Part shown: piece by piece, positions 45,216-55,325 of the stretch | Numbering within the stretch: the stretch's first letter is position 1 | Layout of the letters: every line of letters starts with the position of its first letter | Assembly (NCBI GenBank): GCA_900473915.1 | Contig: UCNG01000012.1 | Span: 62,001-126,000 of the forward strand | Direction of reading: 5' to 3' | Length of the DNA: 64,000 nucleotides | Source of the DNA: Hyphomicrobiales bacterium | Lineage (GTDB): Bacteria; Pseudomonadota; Alphaproteobacteria; Rhizobiales; Rhizobiaceae | The notes under the pieces: model-generated | Told to the model about the DNA's origin: nothing | The model's input: only the letters and a program-made list of their open reading frames with translations | Database searches by the model: none | Position numbers and translations under genes: made by a program

Positions 45216-46520
45216 ATGGCACATTTTACGATCAAGCTCCCTGATGTTGGTGAAGGCGTTGCCGAGGCCGAACTTGTCGAATGGCATGTGAAAGTTGGCG
45301 ATATCGTGCGCGAGGACGATCTTCTCGCCGCCGTCATGACCGACAAGGCGACGGTGGAAATTCCGTCGTCGCGCGGTGGCAAGGTCATCGCCATCAATGG
45401 CGAAGTGGGCGAGAAGATCGCGGTCGGGTCCGAACTGGTACGGCTGGAGATCGAGGGGGGCTCCTCAGAGGAAAAGGCTGAGGAAAAACCGGCTCCGGCG
45501 GCAGCGGAAGCAGCAAAGCCGCAACCCGTGCCGACGCCTGAAACACCTGTTCTATTGCAGACGCCTGTTCCTCCGAAAGCAGACGCACCGAAGCGCGAAG
45601 CCGCAAGCCGCGCTTTCTCCGGCGCGGGTCCGATACGCAGCGAAGGCGAAAAGCCGCTTGCTACGCCTTCTGTCCGGTTGCGCGCCCGCGATGCGGGTGT
45701 CGATCTGCGCCGCGTTCGCGGCACGGGACCGGCGGGGCGCATCACGCATGATGATCTCGACCTCTATTTCCAGCAGGAAACCGGCGCGGCTCCGGCTCTG
45801 TCCGGCTACGCGGCTGACACTTCGGTGAATGAGATCAAAGTCATCGGCCTTCGCCGCAAGATTGCCGAACGCATGGCGGAAGCCAAGCGCCATATTCCGC
45901 ATATCACCATCGTCGAAGAAGTCGATGTCACGCAATTGGAGGAACTGCGCAGCCACCTCAACAATGAGAAGAAGGAAGGCCGTCCGCGCTTGACGCTTCT
46001 GCCCTTCATCATTCGCGTAATCGTGAAAGCCGTGAAAGAACAGCCCGGCCTTAATGCGCATTTCGATGACGAAGCCGATATTATCCGCCAGTTCGGCGGC
46101 GTGCATGTCGGCATCGCCACGCAGACGCCCAACGGCCTGATCGTGCCGGTCGTGCGCCATGCGGAAAGCATGAGCGTGTTTGCGGCGGCCTCCGAATTGT
46201 CGCGCGTTACCGATGCGGCGCGCAACGGCACGGCCAAACGGGAGGAACTGACCGGTTCCACCATCACCATCACGTCGCTTGGGCCCCTCGGCGCAATCGC
46301 CACGACGCCGATCATCAATCGCCCGGAAGTCGCGATTGTCGGCATCAACAAGATGGCCGTGCGCCCCATGTGGGACGGAGCGCAGTTCGTGCCGCGCAAG
46401 ATGATGAACCTGTCGTGCAGTTTCGATCATCGCGTGATCGACGGCTGGGATGCGGCGGTTTTCGTGCAGAAGCTGAAAAGCCTTCTGGAAGCGCCTGCGA
46501 TGATTTTTGTAGAAGGCTGA
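45216..46520 (+). CDS. bkdB: Branched-chain 2-oxoacid dehydrogenase E2 (dihydrolipoyl acyltransferase)
   Basis: The 434-residue core protein starts at the ATG at 45216 behind GAGGGGG. It has one lipoyl domain (residues 1-80) with the modified Lys44 in MTDKATVEIPS, an Ala/Pro/Glu-rich linker, an E1/E3-binding domain (ATPSVRLRARDAGVDLRRVRGTGPAGRITHDD, about 145-180) and the C-terminal catalytic domain with HRVIDG (about 404-409). It transfers acyl groups from lipoate to CoA. Confidence 0.93.
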   Translation: MAHFTIKLPDVGEGVAEAELVEWHVKVGDIVREDDLLAAVMTDKATVEIPSSRGGKVIAINGEVGEKIAVGSELVRLEIEGGSSEEKAEEKPAPAAAEAAKPQPVPTPETPVLLQTPVPPKADAPKREAASRAFSGAGPIRSEGEKPLATPSVRLRARDAGVDLRRVRGTGPAGRITHDDLDLYFQQETGAAPALSGYAADTSVNEIKVIGLRRKIAERMAEAKRHIPHITIVEEVDVTQLEELRSHLNNEKKEGRPRLTLLPFIIRVIVKAVKEQPGLNAHFDDEADIIRQFGGVHVGIATQTPNGLIVPVVRHAESMSVFAAASELSRVTDAARNGTAKREELTGSTITITSLGPLGAIATTPIINRPEVAIVGINKMAVRPMWDGAQFVPRKMMNLSCSFDHRVIDGWDAAVFVQKLKSLLEAPAMIFVEG

Positions 46521-46524
46521 TCGA

Positions 46525-47919
46525 ATGAGCGAGATTTCCTGCAAACTCCTGATCATCGGCGGCGGCCCCGGCGGCTATGTCTGCGGCATCCGGGCAGGCC
46601 AGCTTGGCATCGACACGGTGCTGGTGGAAAAGACGCGGCTTGGCGGCACCTGCCTCAATGTGGGCTGCATCCCGTCCAAGGCGCTTATCCATGCAGCCGA
46701 CGAGTTCCATCGGCTTTCCGTCTTTGCATCCAAGGGCGCGCTCGGCATCACGGCTGAAAACCCGGCAATCGATTTCGCCAAAACGCTTGAATGGAAGGAC
46801 GGCATCGTCAACCGTCTCAACAGCGGCGTGGCTGGTCTCCTGAAACGGTCGCGTGTGCGCATGTTCCATGGGCAGGCACGTTTTCTCGACGGGAAGACCG
46901 TTCTCGTTGAAACCGATACGGGTCGCCAGACGATCCATGCCGAAAACATCGTGATCGCGACCGGCTCGGTTCCGGTGGAAATTCAGGCGCTGCCTTTCGG
47001 CGGGAAGGTCATTTCATCCACCGAAGCGCTGTCGCTGGAAAAAATACCGGAAAAGCTCGCCATCGTTGGCGGCGGCTATATCGGGCTTGAGATCGGTACG
47101 GCCCTTGCCAAGCTTGGCGCGAAGGTGACCGTGGTTGAGGCAACCGACCGTATCCTGCCGCAATATGATGCGGAACTGACGCGTCCGGTCATGGCACGCC
47201 TGAAGGCGCTCGGCGTCGAAGTTCTGACCGGCACTTCCGCCAAGGGACTTTCAAAGGGTGAGACCGGGCTTGAAGTCCTGACTGTCGACGGAACTACGAA
47301 AACCATCGAGGCTGACAAGATCCTCGTCACCGTAGGCCGCAAGCCGCAGACTGATGGCTGGGGCTTGAGCGAAATCCGGCTGGATATGGACGGGCGTTTC
47401 ATCCGGATTGACGAGCGTTGCCGCACTTCGATGCGGGGCGTCTACGCCATCGGTGACGTGACCGGCGAGCCGATGCTTGCGCATCGTGCGATGGCACAGG
47501 GCGAGATGGTGGCGGAAATCATCGCCGGTGGAAATCAGGTATGGGACAAGCGCTGCATTCCTGCTGTCTGCTTCACCGATCCGGAGATTGTCACCGTCGG
47601 GCTGTCACCGGACGAAGCTCGCAAGGCCGGTCATGAAATTCAGGTCGGCGTCTTCCCGTTTCAGGCCAATGGCCGGGCCATGACCATCGAGCGCGAAGAC
47701 GGCATGATCCGTATCGTTGCGCGTGCCGATAACCACCTTATCCTCGGCATTCAGGCGGTAGGCGTCGGCATATCGGAGCTTTCATCCTCCTTCGCGCAAG
47801 CCGTGGAGATGGGCGCAAGACTGGAAGATATCGCCGCTACGATCCACGCGCATCCGACATTGAGCGAAGGCTTTGCCGAAGCCAGCATGAAGGCGCTCGG
47901 CCACGCCCTCCATATCTGA
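46525..47919 (+). CDS. lpdV: Dihydrolipoyl dehydrogenase (E3) of the branched-chain complex
   Basis: The 464-residue flavoprotein has the FAD motif IIGGGPGGYVCGIRAGQ, the redox-active disulfide in GGTCLNVGCIPSKA (Cys43 and Cys48), a NAD motif IVGGGYIGLEIGTALAKLG and the C-terminal catalytic His-Glu in HAHPTLSEGFAEA. It reoxidises the lipoyl groups of E2 with NAD. The gene is four bases after bkdB and ends the operon, only two bases from the end of the convergent SURF1 gene. Confidence 0.92.
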   Translation: MSEISCKLLIIGGGPGGYVCGIRAGQLGIDTVLVEKTRLGGTCLNVGCIPSKALIHAADEFHRLSVFASKGALGITAENPAIDFAKTLEWKDGIVNRLNSGVAGLLKRSRVRMFHGQARFLDGKTVLVETDTGRQTIHAENIVIATGSVPVEIQALPFGGKVISSTEALSLEKIPEKLAIVGGGYIGLEIGTALAKLGAKVTVVEATDRILPQYDAELTRPVMARLKALGVEVLTGTSAKGLSKGETGLEVLTVDGTTKTIEADKILVTVGRKPQTDGWGLSEIRLDMDGRFIRIDERCRTSMRGVYAIGDVTGEPMLAHRAMAQGEMVAEIIAGGNQVWDKRCIPAVCFTDPEIVTVGLSPDEARKAGHEIQVGVFPFQANGRAMTIEREDGMIRIVARADNHLILGIQAVGVGISELSSSFAQAVEMGARLEDIAATIHAHPTLSEGFAEASMKALGHALHI

Positions 47920-47921
47920 CT

Positions 47922-48674
47922 TTATGATTTGCGCTCGTGCCGCCAGAAGAAAATGGCGGCACCGGCAACCATGGCAGCAAGCGCGAACCATGTGACGGCA
48001 TAGGAAAGATGGCTGTTGCGGAATTTCACGACCGTCAGCCCTCCGATGGGCAGCGTCCCAGTGCCGGATTTTGCATCGGCATCGATGAAATAGGGCGCAA
48101 CCTGATCCAGATTTAGCTTCTGTGCAAAGGCAGCGACATCGCGTGAGTTCCAGTCATTGCGCGCCGGATCGTTGGGGCGCAGGAAAAACCCGCCCGGCTC
48201 CGGCATGCGCAACAGTCCGGTTACGGTCGTTTCTCCGGCAATCTGCGTTTCCCCGCGCGATGACGGATCGCGCTTGTCGCCTGGGACGAAGCCGCGATTG
48301 ATGAAGGTCAGCGCACCATCGGATGAGCGCATCGGCGTCAAAACCCAATAGCCTGCGCCGCGTTCGGTCAGTGCATGGACCAGAACTTCCTTGTCGTTCA
48401 GATAGGTGCCAGTCAGCGTGACGTGACGGTATTCGTCATCCTTCTGGTTGACATTGGCCCAGTCATCCCGCCCGGGCGCGGCGACCGGCTCGGCATGAAC
48501 CCGCGCATCGACCCTCTCGATAAGATCGAGCTTCCATTCCAGGCGTTCCACCTGCCAGATGCCGAGCCCCATGAAGATGAGGAAGAACAGCGCTCCCAAC
48601 ACCGAAATCAGGCCGAGGAAGAAACGCGAGGAAGTCTTCTGGACCGCTTGTTCATTTTTGGGGGAGGGCATCAT
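47922..48674 (-). CDS. SURF1 family cytochrome oxidase assembly protein
   Basis: The 250-residue protein has a membrane segment near each end (about residues 22-42 and 222-242) and a periplasmic loop between, with the SURF1 motifs LGIWQVERLEWKLDLIERVDAR, VTLTGTYLNDKEVLVH, GYWVLTPM and FINRGFVP. SURF1 aids haem insertion into haem-copper oxidases. Genes for such an oxidase are not adjacent, which is unusual, because rhizobial SURF1 genes often end a cox or cyo operon. A second ATG follows the first directly (48671). Confidence 0.88.
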   Translation of the reverse strand: MMPSPKNEQAVQKTSSRFFLGLISVLGALFFLIFMGLGIWQVERLEWKLDLIERVDARVHAEPVAAPGRDDWANVNQKDDEYRHVTLTGTYLNDKEVLVHALTERGAGYWVLTPMRSSDGALTFINRGFVPGDKRDPSSRGETQIAGETTVTGLLRMPEPGGFFLRPNDPARNDWNSRDVAAFAQKLNLDQVAPYFIDADAKSGTGTLPIGGLTVVKFRNSHLSYAVTWFALAAMVAGAAIFFWRHERKS

Positions 48675-48856
48675 CCTGTCCTTCGATCACGGCAGCCAAC
48701 AGGGCCTGATAGAGAAAGTGGCCTTCTATAGCAAAAATGCAATGGCGATAAAGGGCGGAACCACAAAAGAACGTGATCGCTGAACTTGTCATCTGCAAGC
48801 CGGATTTCTCATAGTGGCGGAAAGAGAATCGAACCATTTCTGAGAAGTAGCTGAAG

Positions 48857-50086
48857 ATGACGGATTGCATCGTTGTGGGTGCCGGTATGGTGGGCGTCGG
48901 AGCGGCGCTCGCCTTGCAGGAAAGAGGCTGGTCCGTACTTCTCGTTGACCGGAAAGTTCCGGGAACGGAAACGAGCTATGGCAATGCTGGAATTATCCAG
49001 ACCGAAGCCGTCAGTCCCTATGCCTTGCCGCGCGCGCCTTTGGAACTGCTGAAGGCGGCATTGGGCGCCAATAATCAGGTCACATGGCGGCTTCGAGACA
49101 TGCCCGGCCAAATCGGCCCGTTGTCGCGCTACTGGCATAATTCAGAAGCCGGACGTCATCGCACGGCATCGCAGTTCTATGCACGCATGATCCGGCGCGC
49201 CACCGACGATCATGCGCCGCTGATTGAAGCGTCAGGCGCGGAGAACCTTATCAGGCGGACCGGACTGCGCGAACTGCATCGTTCTGCCCGATCGTTCGAG
49301 CTTTCCGCACGTGACGCGGAATTGAAAAAGCGGGAATTCGGCGTTGCCAGCGTCATTGAGGATAGCAAGGCTGTCAGTGCCGCCGAACCGGGCTTGAAGA
49401 CCGGACTGGCTGGAGCCATTCACTGGACCGACCCATGGTCTTGTTCCGATCCCGGCGCGCTTGTCCAGGCCTATGCCGACCTGTTCGTCAAGCGCGGCGG
49501 TATTCTCGTACATGGCGATGCGCACAGCTTGCGGCAGGATGGCTTCGGCTGGCAGCTCGATACGGCGGATGGTCCCCATGCTGCACGTCAGGTCGTGCTC
49601 GCGCTTGGTCCGTGGAGCCCGGAAATCCTCCGCACTTTCGGCTATAAAATTCCTCTGGTTATCAAGCGCGGATACCATCAGCATTTTTCCGGTACGGGAC
49701 CGAAGGTGCCTGTTCTGGATGTGAGCAATTCGACCGTCGCAACACCGATGCGTGCGGGTTTGCGCATCCTGACCGGGGCTGAGTTGACGCCACTGGGCAG
49801 CGTGGCGCGGCATGAGCAATTGAGCAGGTCTATCAAGGCGGTAGCCGAGCTTTTCGACATAGGCGCACCTGTGGAGCAGACGCCATGGTTCGGCAGCCGC
49901 CCATGCATGCCGCGCATGCTGCCTGTCGTGGCGGAAGCGCCGCGGCACAAGGGCTTATGGCTGAATTTCGGGCATGGGCATCAGGGATTCACGCTTGGGC
50001 CAACGACGGGACGGCTTCTGGCAGAGCGTATGAGCGGTGAAGCAAAGGACGCCGAACTCTACAGCGCGCTTGATCTTCCTCGCTGA
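48857..50086 (+). CDS. FAD-dependent oxidoreductase, D-amino acid dehydrogenase-like
   Basis: The 409-residue DAO-family flavoprotein begins CIVVGAGMVGVGAALALQERGWSVLLVDRK (GAGMVG at residues 8-13). It has the DadA-like TSYGNAGIIQTEAVSPYALPRAP region and the C-terminal NFGHGHQGFTLGPTTGRLLAERM FAD contact. D-amino acid dehydrogenase is the closest known role, but the substrate is open. It is divergent from SURF1 with 182 bases between. Confidence 0.8.
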   Translation: MTDCIVVGAGMVGVGAALALQERGWSVLLVDRKVPGTETSYGNAGIIQTEAVSPYALPRAPLELLKAALGANNQVTWRLRDMPGQIGPLSRYWHNSEAGRHRTASQFYARMIRRATDDHAPLIEASGAENLIRRTGLRELHRSARSFELSARDAELKKREFGVASVIEDSKAVSAAEPGLKTGLAGAIHWTDPWSCSDPGALVQAYADLFVKRGGILVHGDAHSLRQDGFGWQLDTADGPHAARQVVLALGPWSPEILRTFGYKIPLVIKRGYHQHFSGTGPKVPVLDVSNSTVATPMRAGLRILTGAELTPLGSVARHEQLSRSIKAVAELFDIGAPVEQTPWFGSRPCMPRMLPVVAEAPRHKGLWLNFGHGHQGFTLGPTTGRLLAERMSGEAKDAELYSALDLPR

Positions 50087-50117
50087 GTATCCAGGCGTTT
50101 AAAATTAAAGCGCCTGC

Positions 50118-50136
50118 CGCATTCGAGGCGAATGCG
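50118..50136. other. Short hairpin after the DadA-like gene
   Basis: CGCATTCG / CGAATGCG form an 8-bp stem with a three-base loop, 31 bases after the DadA-like gene and 36 bases from the end of the small gene at 50173. No T-tract follows directly, so termination is uncertain. Confidence 0.4.
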
Positions 50137-50172
50137 CGGCGCTAGAAAATATCTCGGTATATCGTTTCGCTA

Positions 50173-50358
50173 TCAGGCAAGTTTATGGATCTTGCGTCTG
50201 CGGTGCGAATAGCCGCCTTTCGACAGGCGCAATACGTTGCAAACCTGTGTCTTGTCTTCCGAAGGTTTTGGCATCTGTTCGTGAATGCGCCGCAGAATCT
50301 GCTGCGTAACTGTACGTTCCTTATCGCTCGCTGCTGGACCGATAATAATGCTTTTCAT
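50173..50358 (-). CDS. Small basic hypothetical protein
   Basis: I do not recognise this 61-residue protein (MKSIIIGPAASDKERTVTQQILRRIHEQM). It is rich in Lys and Arg, with a basic C-terminus (SHRRRKIHKLA) and no membrane segment. A good GGGAGA ribosome binding site eight bases before the ATG is the main support, together with its isolation between two hairpins. It could be a nucleic-acid-binding peptide or a spurious frame. Confidence 0.45.
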   Translation of the reverse strand: MKSIIIGPAASDKERTVTQQILRRIHEQMPKPSEDKTQVCNVLRLSKGGYSHRRRKIHKLA

Positions 50359-50511
50359 CGATCATTCTCCCTATATTCTGGGCGCGAGGCAGTTTTCGAG
50401 CTGCCTCGACCGATTATCAAGAATGTACGAATGAACTAAGTATTAACCAATTTTTACATCTTGACAAGCGCATCTGCGCAACAGTTCGCAACCCATTGCA
50501 AAGCATGAAGA

Positions 50512-50541
50512 AAAGCCGAATCGCGTGCGCGATCCGGCTTT
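50512..50541 (-). terminator. Rho-independent terminator of the ftsK-like gene
   Basis: Arms AAAGCCGAATCGCG and CGCGATCCGGCTTT pair over 14 positions with a single mismatch that is a G-U pair in minus-strand RNA. A TTTTCTTC tail follows on the minus strand, 22 bases after the ftsK stop. Confidence 0.85.
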
Positions 50542-50563
50542 ATTTCCCAGCAATTCTCAATGG

Positions 50564-53053
50564 TCAGTCGCGGTTGCCCGTCAGGATCTCGCGTTTTCCC
50601 ACATGGTTGGCCGGACCAACCAGTCCATCCTTTTCCATCCGCTCGACGAGGGAGGCGGCGCGGTTATAGCCGATACCGAGGCGGCGCTGGATATAGGAGG
50701 TGGAGCACTTCTTGTCGCGCATCACCACCTTGACGGCCTGTTCATAGACGTCGTCGCCATCTTCCGAGCCCATCGAGGTGGCGTCGAACACAGCGGCTTC
50801 TGGCGTTGCGTCTTCTTCTTCCTCGTCTTCCGTGACGGTTGCCAGATAGTCCGGGCGTCCCTGTTCCTTCAGGTGGTTGACCACCTTTTCCACTTCCTCG
50901 TCGGAAACGAACGGACCATGGACACGGACGATACGCCCGCCGCCTGCCATGTGCAGCATGTCGCCCTGTCCGAGAAGCTGCTCGGCCCCCATTTCACCGA
51001 GGATTGTGCGGCTGTCGATCTTCGAGGTGACCTGGAAGGAGATACGGGTCGGGAAGTTTGCCTTGATCGTACCGGTAATAACGTCGACCGACGGACGCTG
51101 CGTTGCCATGATGAGGTGAATACCGGCGGCGCGAGCCATCTGGGCGAGACGCTGGACGGCGCCTTCGATGTCCTTGCCCGCTACCATCATCAGGTCGGCC
51201 ATCTCGTCGATGATGACCACGATGTAAGGCATCGGCGTCAGGTCGAGTTCTTCCTGAATATAGGTAGCTTCACCCGTTTCCTTGTCGAAGCCGGACTGCA
51301 CCGTGCACATCACGGTTTCACCCTTGCCCTTGGCGGAGGCGGCGCGAGCGTTGAAGCCCTCGATATTGCGCACGCCGAGGCGGGCCATCTTGCGATAGCG
51401 CTCTTCCATTTCGCGCACGGCCCATTTCAGGGCAACGACGGCCTTCTTCGGGTCGGTAACAACCGGGGTGAGCAGATGCGGAATACCGTCATAGATGGAC
51501 AGTTCCAGCATCTTCGGATCGACCATGATCAGACGGCATTCTTCCGGCTTGAAGCGGTAGAGCAGCGACAGGATCATGGTGTTGATGGCAACCGACTTGC
51601 CCGAACCGGTGGTGCCAGCCACCAGAAGGTGAGGCATCTTCGCCAGTTCTGCGATGATCGGTTCGCCGCCGATCCCCTTGCCGAGGCAAAGCGGCAGCCG
51701 ATAGTTCGACGCCTCGAACGTGCGGCTGTCGATCATTTCGCGCAAGTAGACGGTTTCGCGGTTGGCGTTCGGCAGTTCGATGCCGATGACATTGCGGCCC
51801 GGAACGACGGCAACGCGAGCGGAAAGCGCCGACATGGAGCGAGCGATATCGTCGGCAAGGCCGATGACGCGCGAGGATTTGACGCCGGGCGCCGGTTCAA
51901 ACTCATAGAGCGTGACGACAGGGCCGGGACGGACATGGATGATCTCGCCGCGCACGCCGAAATCCTCCAGCACGCTTTCGAGAAGTCCGGCGCTGCGCTC
52001 CAGCATTTCCTGCGTGATGACATTTCCGTCCTGTTCGGGCGGCATCTGCAACAGGTCACGCGGGGGGAACTCATATGCGCCGTGCATGACAGGCGCTTCC
52101 GCACGGGGGAGGGGCTGCGGCTGGTAAAGCGCAATCGAAGGCGCGGCTTTGGCAACAGGCGCGGGCGCTTCGATGACTGGCTCGGGAATTTCCACTTCCT
52201 CGACCACATGCTCGTCCGCCTCGGCAACGGTCAGCACGATTTCATCTTCGGTGGCTTCGCCGGCAATTTCGGGCGCAATTTCCGGCTCGGTCGCAACAGG
52301 TAGTGGCGCGGGCGCTTCAACCTCTGCCACAGCAACGGGCTGCGGTGCGGCCACTTCAACCGGAGCAGGGGCAACCGGCGTTTCCGCGACGGGCTGAACG
52401 GGCGCGGCAGCAACCGGCTCAGGCTGCTTGTTCCATTCGCGAATGCGGAACTGCGCCAGAATGGATTCAACCGTTGGCAGGGGCTTGCGCGGTTCTGCCT
52501 GTACAGCCGAGACGAGAGGCTCCGCAGGGACAAGCGCGGTATCGACGCCGCAGCCTTCCCAGAAAGCGAAGTCGGAAAGATAGGTGAACGCTGACGGCTG
52601 CTCTGGATTTGCAGATTCGGCTACAACGGCGACCGTTTCCGGGGCGGTTACGACAGGCGGAGTGACGACAGCAACGGGAGCTGCAGGCATTGCGGGAGGA
52701 ACAGGCGCCACCGGCGAACGAACCATGCTCTCCGATACGGTTTTCTGGAGTTCGGCAACGGCCATGGGCTGTGCTTCGGCAACCTTTTCAACGCTGATCG
52801 CTGGCTGCGCTTCAGTTGCGTGGGCTTGCGAGCGCTCATTGATGCTCGGCAGTTCCTCACCGCGACGACGCATAAGCTCGACTTCCGGCGTGCGGGTAAA
52901 GCGAACATTCTCACCGAGTGAAAAATGGATTTTCCAGGCATCATCGCTGGCAGGATTGGGGCTTCCCGTCTGGCCGCGAGGCTGCTTCGGGTCCTGAGCG
53001 TTCTCTGCACGATTTCCTGTCGATGGGGGGAAATTTTCTCTCAAATTACGCAT
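50564..53053 (-). CDS. ftsK: FtsK/SpoIIIE-type DNA translocase without N-terminal membrane domain
   Basis: The 829-residue product has the full FtsK motor: an alpha domain ([26 protein letters not shown]), Walker [10 protein letters not shown] (about residues 478-486), Walker [13 protein letters not shown], and a C-terminal gamma winged helix ([44 protein letters not shown]) that reads polar chromosome sequences. The first 330 residues are a Pro/Ala/Glu-rich linker with no hydrophobic segment, so unlike canonical FtsK it is predicted to be soluble. It may be a second FtsK acting in chromosome segregation or dimer resolution. The ATG at 53053 is a simple start; no membrane-coding sequence is seen upstream. 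Confidence 0.88.
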   Translation of the reverse strand: MRNLRENFPPSTGNRAENAQDPKQPRGQTGSPNPASDDAWKIHFSLGENVRFTRTPEVELMRRRGEELPSINERSQAHATEAQPAISVEKVAEAQPMAVAELQKTVSESMVRSPVAPVPPAMPAAPVAVVTPPVVTAPETVAVVAESANPEQPSAFTYLSDFAFWEGCGVDTALVPAEPLVSAVQAEPRKPLPTVESILAQFRIREWNKQPEPVAAAPVQPVAETPVAPAPVEVAAPQPVAVAEVEAPAPLPVATEPEIAPEIAGEATEDEIVLTVAEADEHVVEEVEIPEPVIEAPAPVAKAAPSIALYQPQPLPRAEAPVMHGAYEFPPRDLLQMPPEQDGNVITQEMLERSAGLLESVLEDFGVRGEIIHVRPGPVVTLYEFEPAPGVKSSRVIGLADDIARSMSALSARVAVVPGRNVIGIELPNANRETVYLREMIDSRTFEASNYRLPLCLGKGIGGEPIIAELAKMPHLLVAGTTGSGKSVAINTMILSLLYRFKPEECRLIMVDPKMLELSIYDGIPHLLTPVVTDPKKAVVALKWAVREMEERYRKMARLGVRNIEGFNARAASAKGKGETVMCTVQSGFDKETGEATYIQEELDLTPMPYIVVIIDEMADLMMVAGKDIEGAVQRLAQMARAAGIHLIMATQRPSVDVITGTIKANFPTRISFQVTSKIDSRTILGEMGAEQLLGQGDMLHMAGGGRIVRVHGPFVSDEEVEKVVNHLKEQGRPDYLATVTEDEEEEDATPEAAVFDATSMGSEDGDDVYEQAVKVVMRDKKCSTSYIQRRLGIGYNRAASLVERMEKDGLVGPANHVGKREILTGNRD

Positions 53054-53362
53054 GATACCTGAACCATAGATACTGTCGCCTGAATGAGCCCAAGTAATAA
53101 AAAATGAAGGTTAACAACCCCCTTCCGAAACACCCCAAAAGACAGAAATTTCTTGCAACCAAATAGCGCCCACTGGAAACGGATCGCGATCCATATTACC
53201 ATCGGTTGCAGCATAAAAATAAACAATAACAGATTGTTAAAGAAGTTTCTTACATTGATTTATTCGAATGGAAACAATTACAGGTAGCGGTGTGGCCTGT
53301 TAATTTTGCTATTCGGGGCATCCCGAAGGTAAATGCCAGTTCACGCGGAGCAGACTCACTCG
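53054..53362. other. AT-rich intergenic region upstream of ftsK
   Basis: These 309 bases hold the ftsK promoter side and the end of the macB operon. TTCGGG-GCAT-CCCGAA (53312-53327) is a small hairpin 36 bases past the macB stop and may be a weak terminator. AACAAT-N5-ATTGTT (53222-53238) is an AT-rich inverted repeat that could occur by chance. No gene is seen. Confidence 0.4.
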
Positions 53363-55324
53363 TCAGTCCCGGGCGAGCGCCACCACCGGGTCGAGTTTGG
53401 AGGCATTGCGGGCCGGAATAAAGCCGAAACCGATGCCGATCAGGCTTGAACAGACAAGCGCCACCACGATGGAAGCCGGTGAATAGATGAGCTGGAACAT
53501 TGAATTGAACTGAGCGAACAGCACGCCGAATCCGGCAGCGATGAGCACGCCGAGAACGCCGCCAATCAAACAGACCAGAATCGCTTCGATCAGGAATTGC
53601 TGCAGAATGTCGCTCTGGCGTGCGCCGATTGCCATGCGGACGCCGATCTCGTTGATTCTTTCGGAAACAGCCACGAGCATGATGTTCATCACGCCAATGC
53701 CGCCGACGAAAAGCGATATGCCTGCAATGCTGGAGACGAGAAGGGCAAGCATCGCGGTCGTGGCCTCAATCGTCTTCTGCAAGCTATCGGTGTTGAATAT
53801 GGAGAAATCCTTTTCGCCGTGTCTCTTGGTCAAAAAGGCGGTAATCAGCTTCTCAGCTTCCGCAGGGTCCATTGTGTCCGCGACCCGCACGAGGATCATC
53901 TGCAATGAGCGGGAGCCGGTCATGCGTGTCTGCATCGTCGTATAAGGCACGAAGACTTCAAGCGTCTGCGCGCCTCCCGGTCCTCGTTCCTCCGCCTTGA
54001 CCACGCCGACGATCCGCACCGGCATCTTATTCAGAAGAATGATCTTGCCGATAATGGAACCCGCCTCATGGGGAAAGAGGGTCGTCCGTGCAGTGTCGTC
54101 CACCACAGCCACCTGTGCCAGATCATCGACGTTGCGTTTATCGAAAAAGCGGCCCTCAAGCAGCTTGCTGTTGCGCGTGACGAAATATTCCGCGCCAACA
54201 CCGCTCACCGAAACACTGACTTCCTTGTCGTCGACCCGGATTGTCGAACTTTTGGAATCGGATGGAGTCGCCGCCATGACATAAGGCAGTTTCGCAATCT
54301 CGGTGGCGTCGCCCAGGTTCAGCGTCGTGATCTGTGCGGCTTTCAGGTCGCCAAAGCCCCTGCCGGGGCTGATATAGAGCGTATTGGTGCCCAGATCGCT
54401 GATCTGTTCAAGTATCTGCTTTTGCGAACCTTGTCCCAGCGCCACCACGCAGACAACCGATGCCGTGCCGATGATAATGCCAAGCATCGTCAGAAAAGTG
54501 CGGAGCCGATGCGCATTCATAGAGCGGAGCGCCATCGCGAAAGCCTCGTTGAAGCGGTCGCGTATCCCGGCGATAAGCCTCGGCCGGGCAGGGGGCTGCT
54601 TGACCGGCACGGACGTCGCTGGCCGCCCGGCCTCGCCGTTTCTCGTATCCGATATGATTTCACCGTCGCGGATTTCGATGATGCGCTGCGCCCTTGCGGC
54701 GACCTGCCGGTCATGCGTGACGATGACGACGGTGCGCCCTTCGCGGTTGAGTTCCTGAAGGATGCCGAGAACTTCCTCGCCGCTGTGGCTGTCGAGAGCA
54801 CCGGTCGGTTCGTCCGCCAGAATGACATCTGCATCGTTGATGAGAGCACGAGCGATGGAGACGCGCTGCTGCTGGCCGCCGGAGAGTTGGCTCGGGCGAT
54901 GATGGGTGCGCTCCCCCATGCCGAGCCGCTGCAGGATCATTTGAGCCTTCAGGCGCCGTTGTTCTTTTTTCTGACCCGCGTAAATGGCCGGGATCTCGAC
55001 ATTGCCCACGGCATCCAGCTCGCCGAGCAGGTGATAGCGCTGGAAGATGAATCCGAAATGCTCGCGCCGCAGCTGGGCCAGTTCATCCGCTTCAAGGTCC
55101 GATGTTGCGCGCCCGGAAATCAGATACTCGCCCTCCGACGGACGGTCGAGACAGCCGAGAATGTTCATCAGCGTCGACTTGCCCGAACCGGACGCACCGA
55201 TGATCGCCACCATCTCGCCGCGCTCGATGGTCAGGTTCACATGGTTCAGAACCGTGGTGAAATCATCCCCCGACGGATAATGCCGGGAAACGTCCTTGAG
55301 CGAGATCAGCGGGGCGTCACTCAT
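53363..55324 (-). CDS. macB: MacB-type ABC exporter, ATPase-permease fusion
   Basis: The 653-residue protein joins an N-terminal ATPase (Walker [10 protein letters not shown] at residues 43-51, signature [15 protein letters not shown], Walker [13 protein letters not shown]) to a MacB membrane domain: one helix near residue 280, a large periplasmic domain, and three C-terminal helices with the FtsX motif [24 protein letters not shown]. It drives export of macrolides, peptides or other substrates from the periplasm. The ATG at 55324 follows the macA stop by one base; a GTG at 55333 is possible. Confidence 0.9.
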   Translation of the reverse strand: MSDAPLISLKDVSRHYPSGDDFTTVLNHVNLTIERGEMVAIIGASGSGKSTLMNILGCLDRPSEGEYLISGRATSDLEADELAQLRREHFGFIFQRYHLLGELDAVGNVEIPAIYAGQKKEQRRLKAQMILQRLGMGERTHHRPSQLSGGQQQRVSIARALINDADVILADEPTGALDSHSGEEVLGILQELNREGRTVVIVTHDRQVAARAQRIIEIRDGEIISDTRNGEAGRPATSVPVKQPPARPRLIAGIRDRFNEAFAMALRSMNAHRLRTFLTMLGIIIGTASVVCVVALGQGSQKQILEQISDLGTNTLYISPGRGFGDLKAAQITTLNLGDATEIAKLPYVMAATPSDSKSSTIRVDDKEVSVSVSGVGAEYFVTRNSKLLEGRFFDKRNVDDLAQVAVVDDTARTTLFPHEAGSIIGKIILLNKMPVRIVGVVKAEERGPGGAQTLEVFVPYTTMQTRMTGSRSLQMILVRVADTMDPAEAEKLITAFLTKRHGEKDFSIFNTDSLQKTIEATTAMLALLVSSIAGISLFVGGIGVMNIMLVAVSERINEIGVRMAIGARQSDILQQFLIEAILVCLIGGVLGVLIAAGFGVLFAQFNSMFQLIYSPASIVVALVCSSLIGIGFGFIPARNASKLDPVVALARD

Positions 55325-55325
55325 G

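Noticed and set aside
50525-52303. A 592-residue open frame on the plus strand
   Set aside because: It is antisense to the FtsK motor domain.
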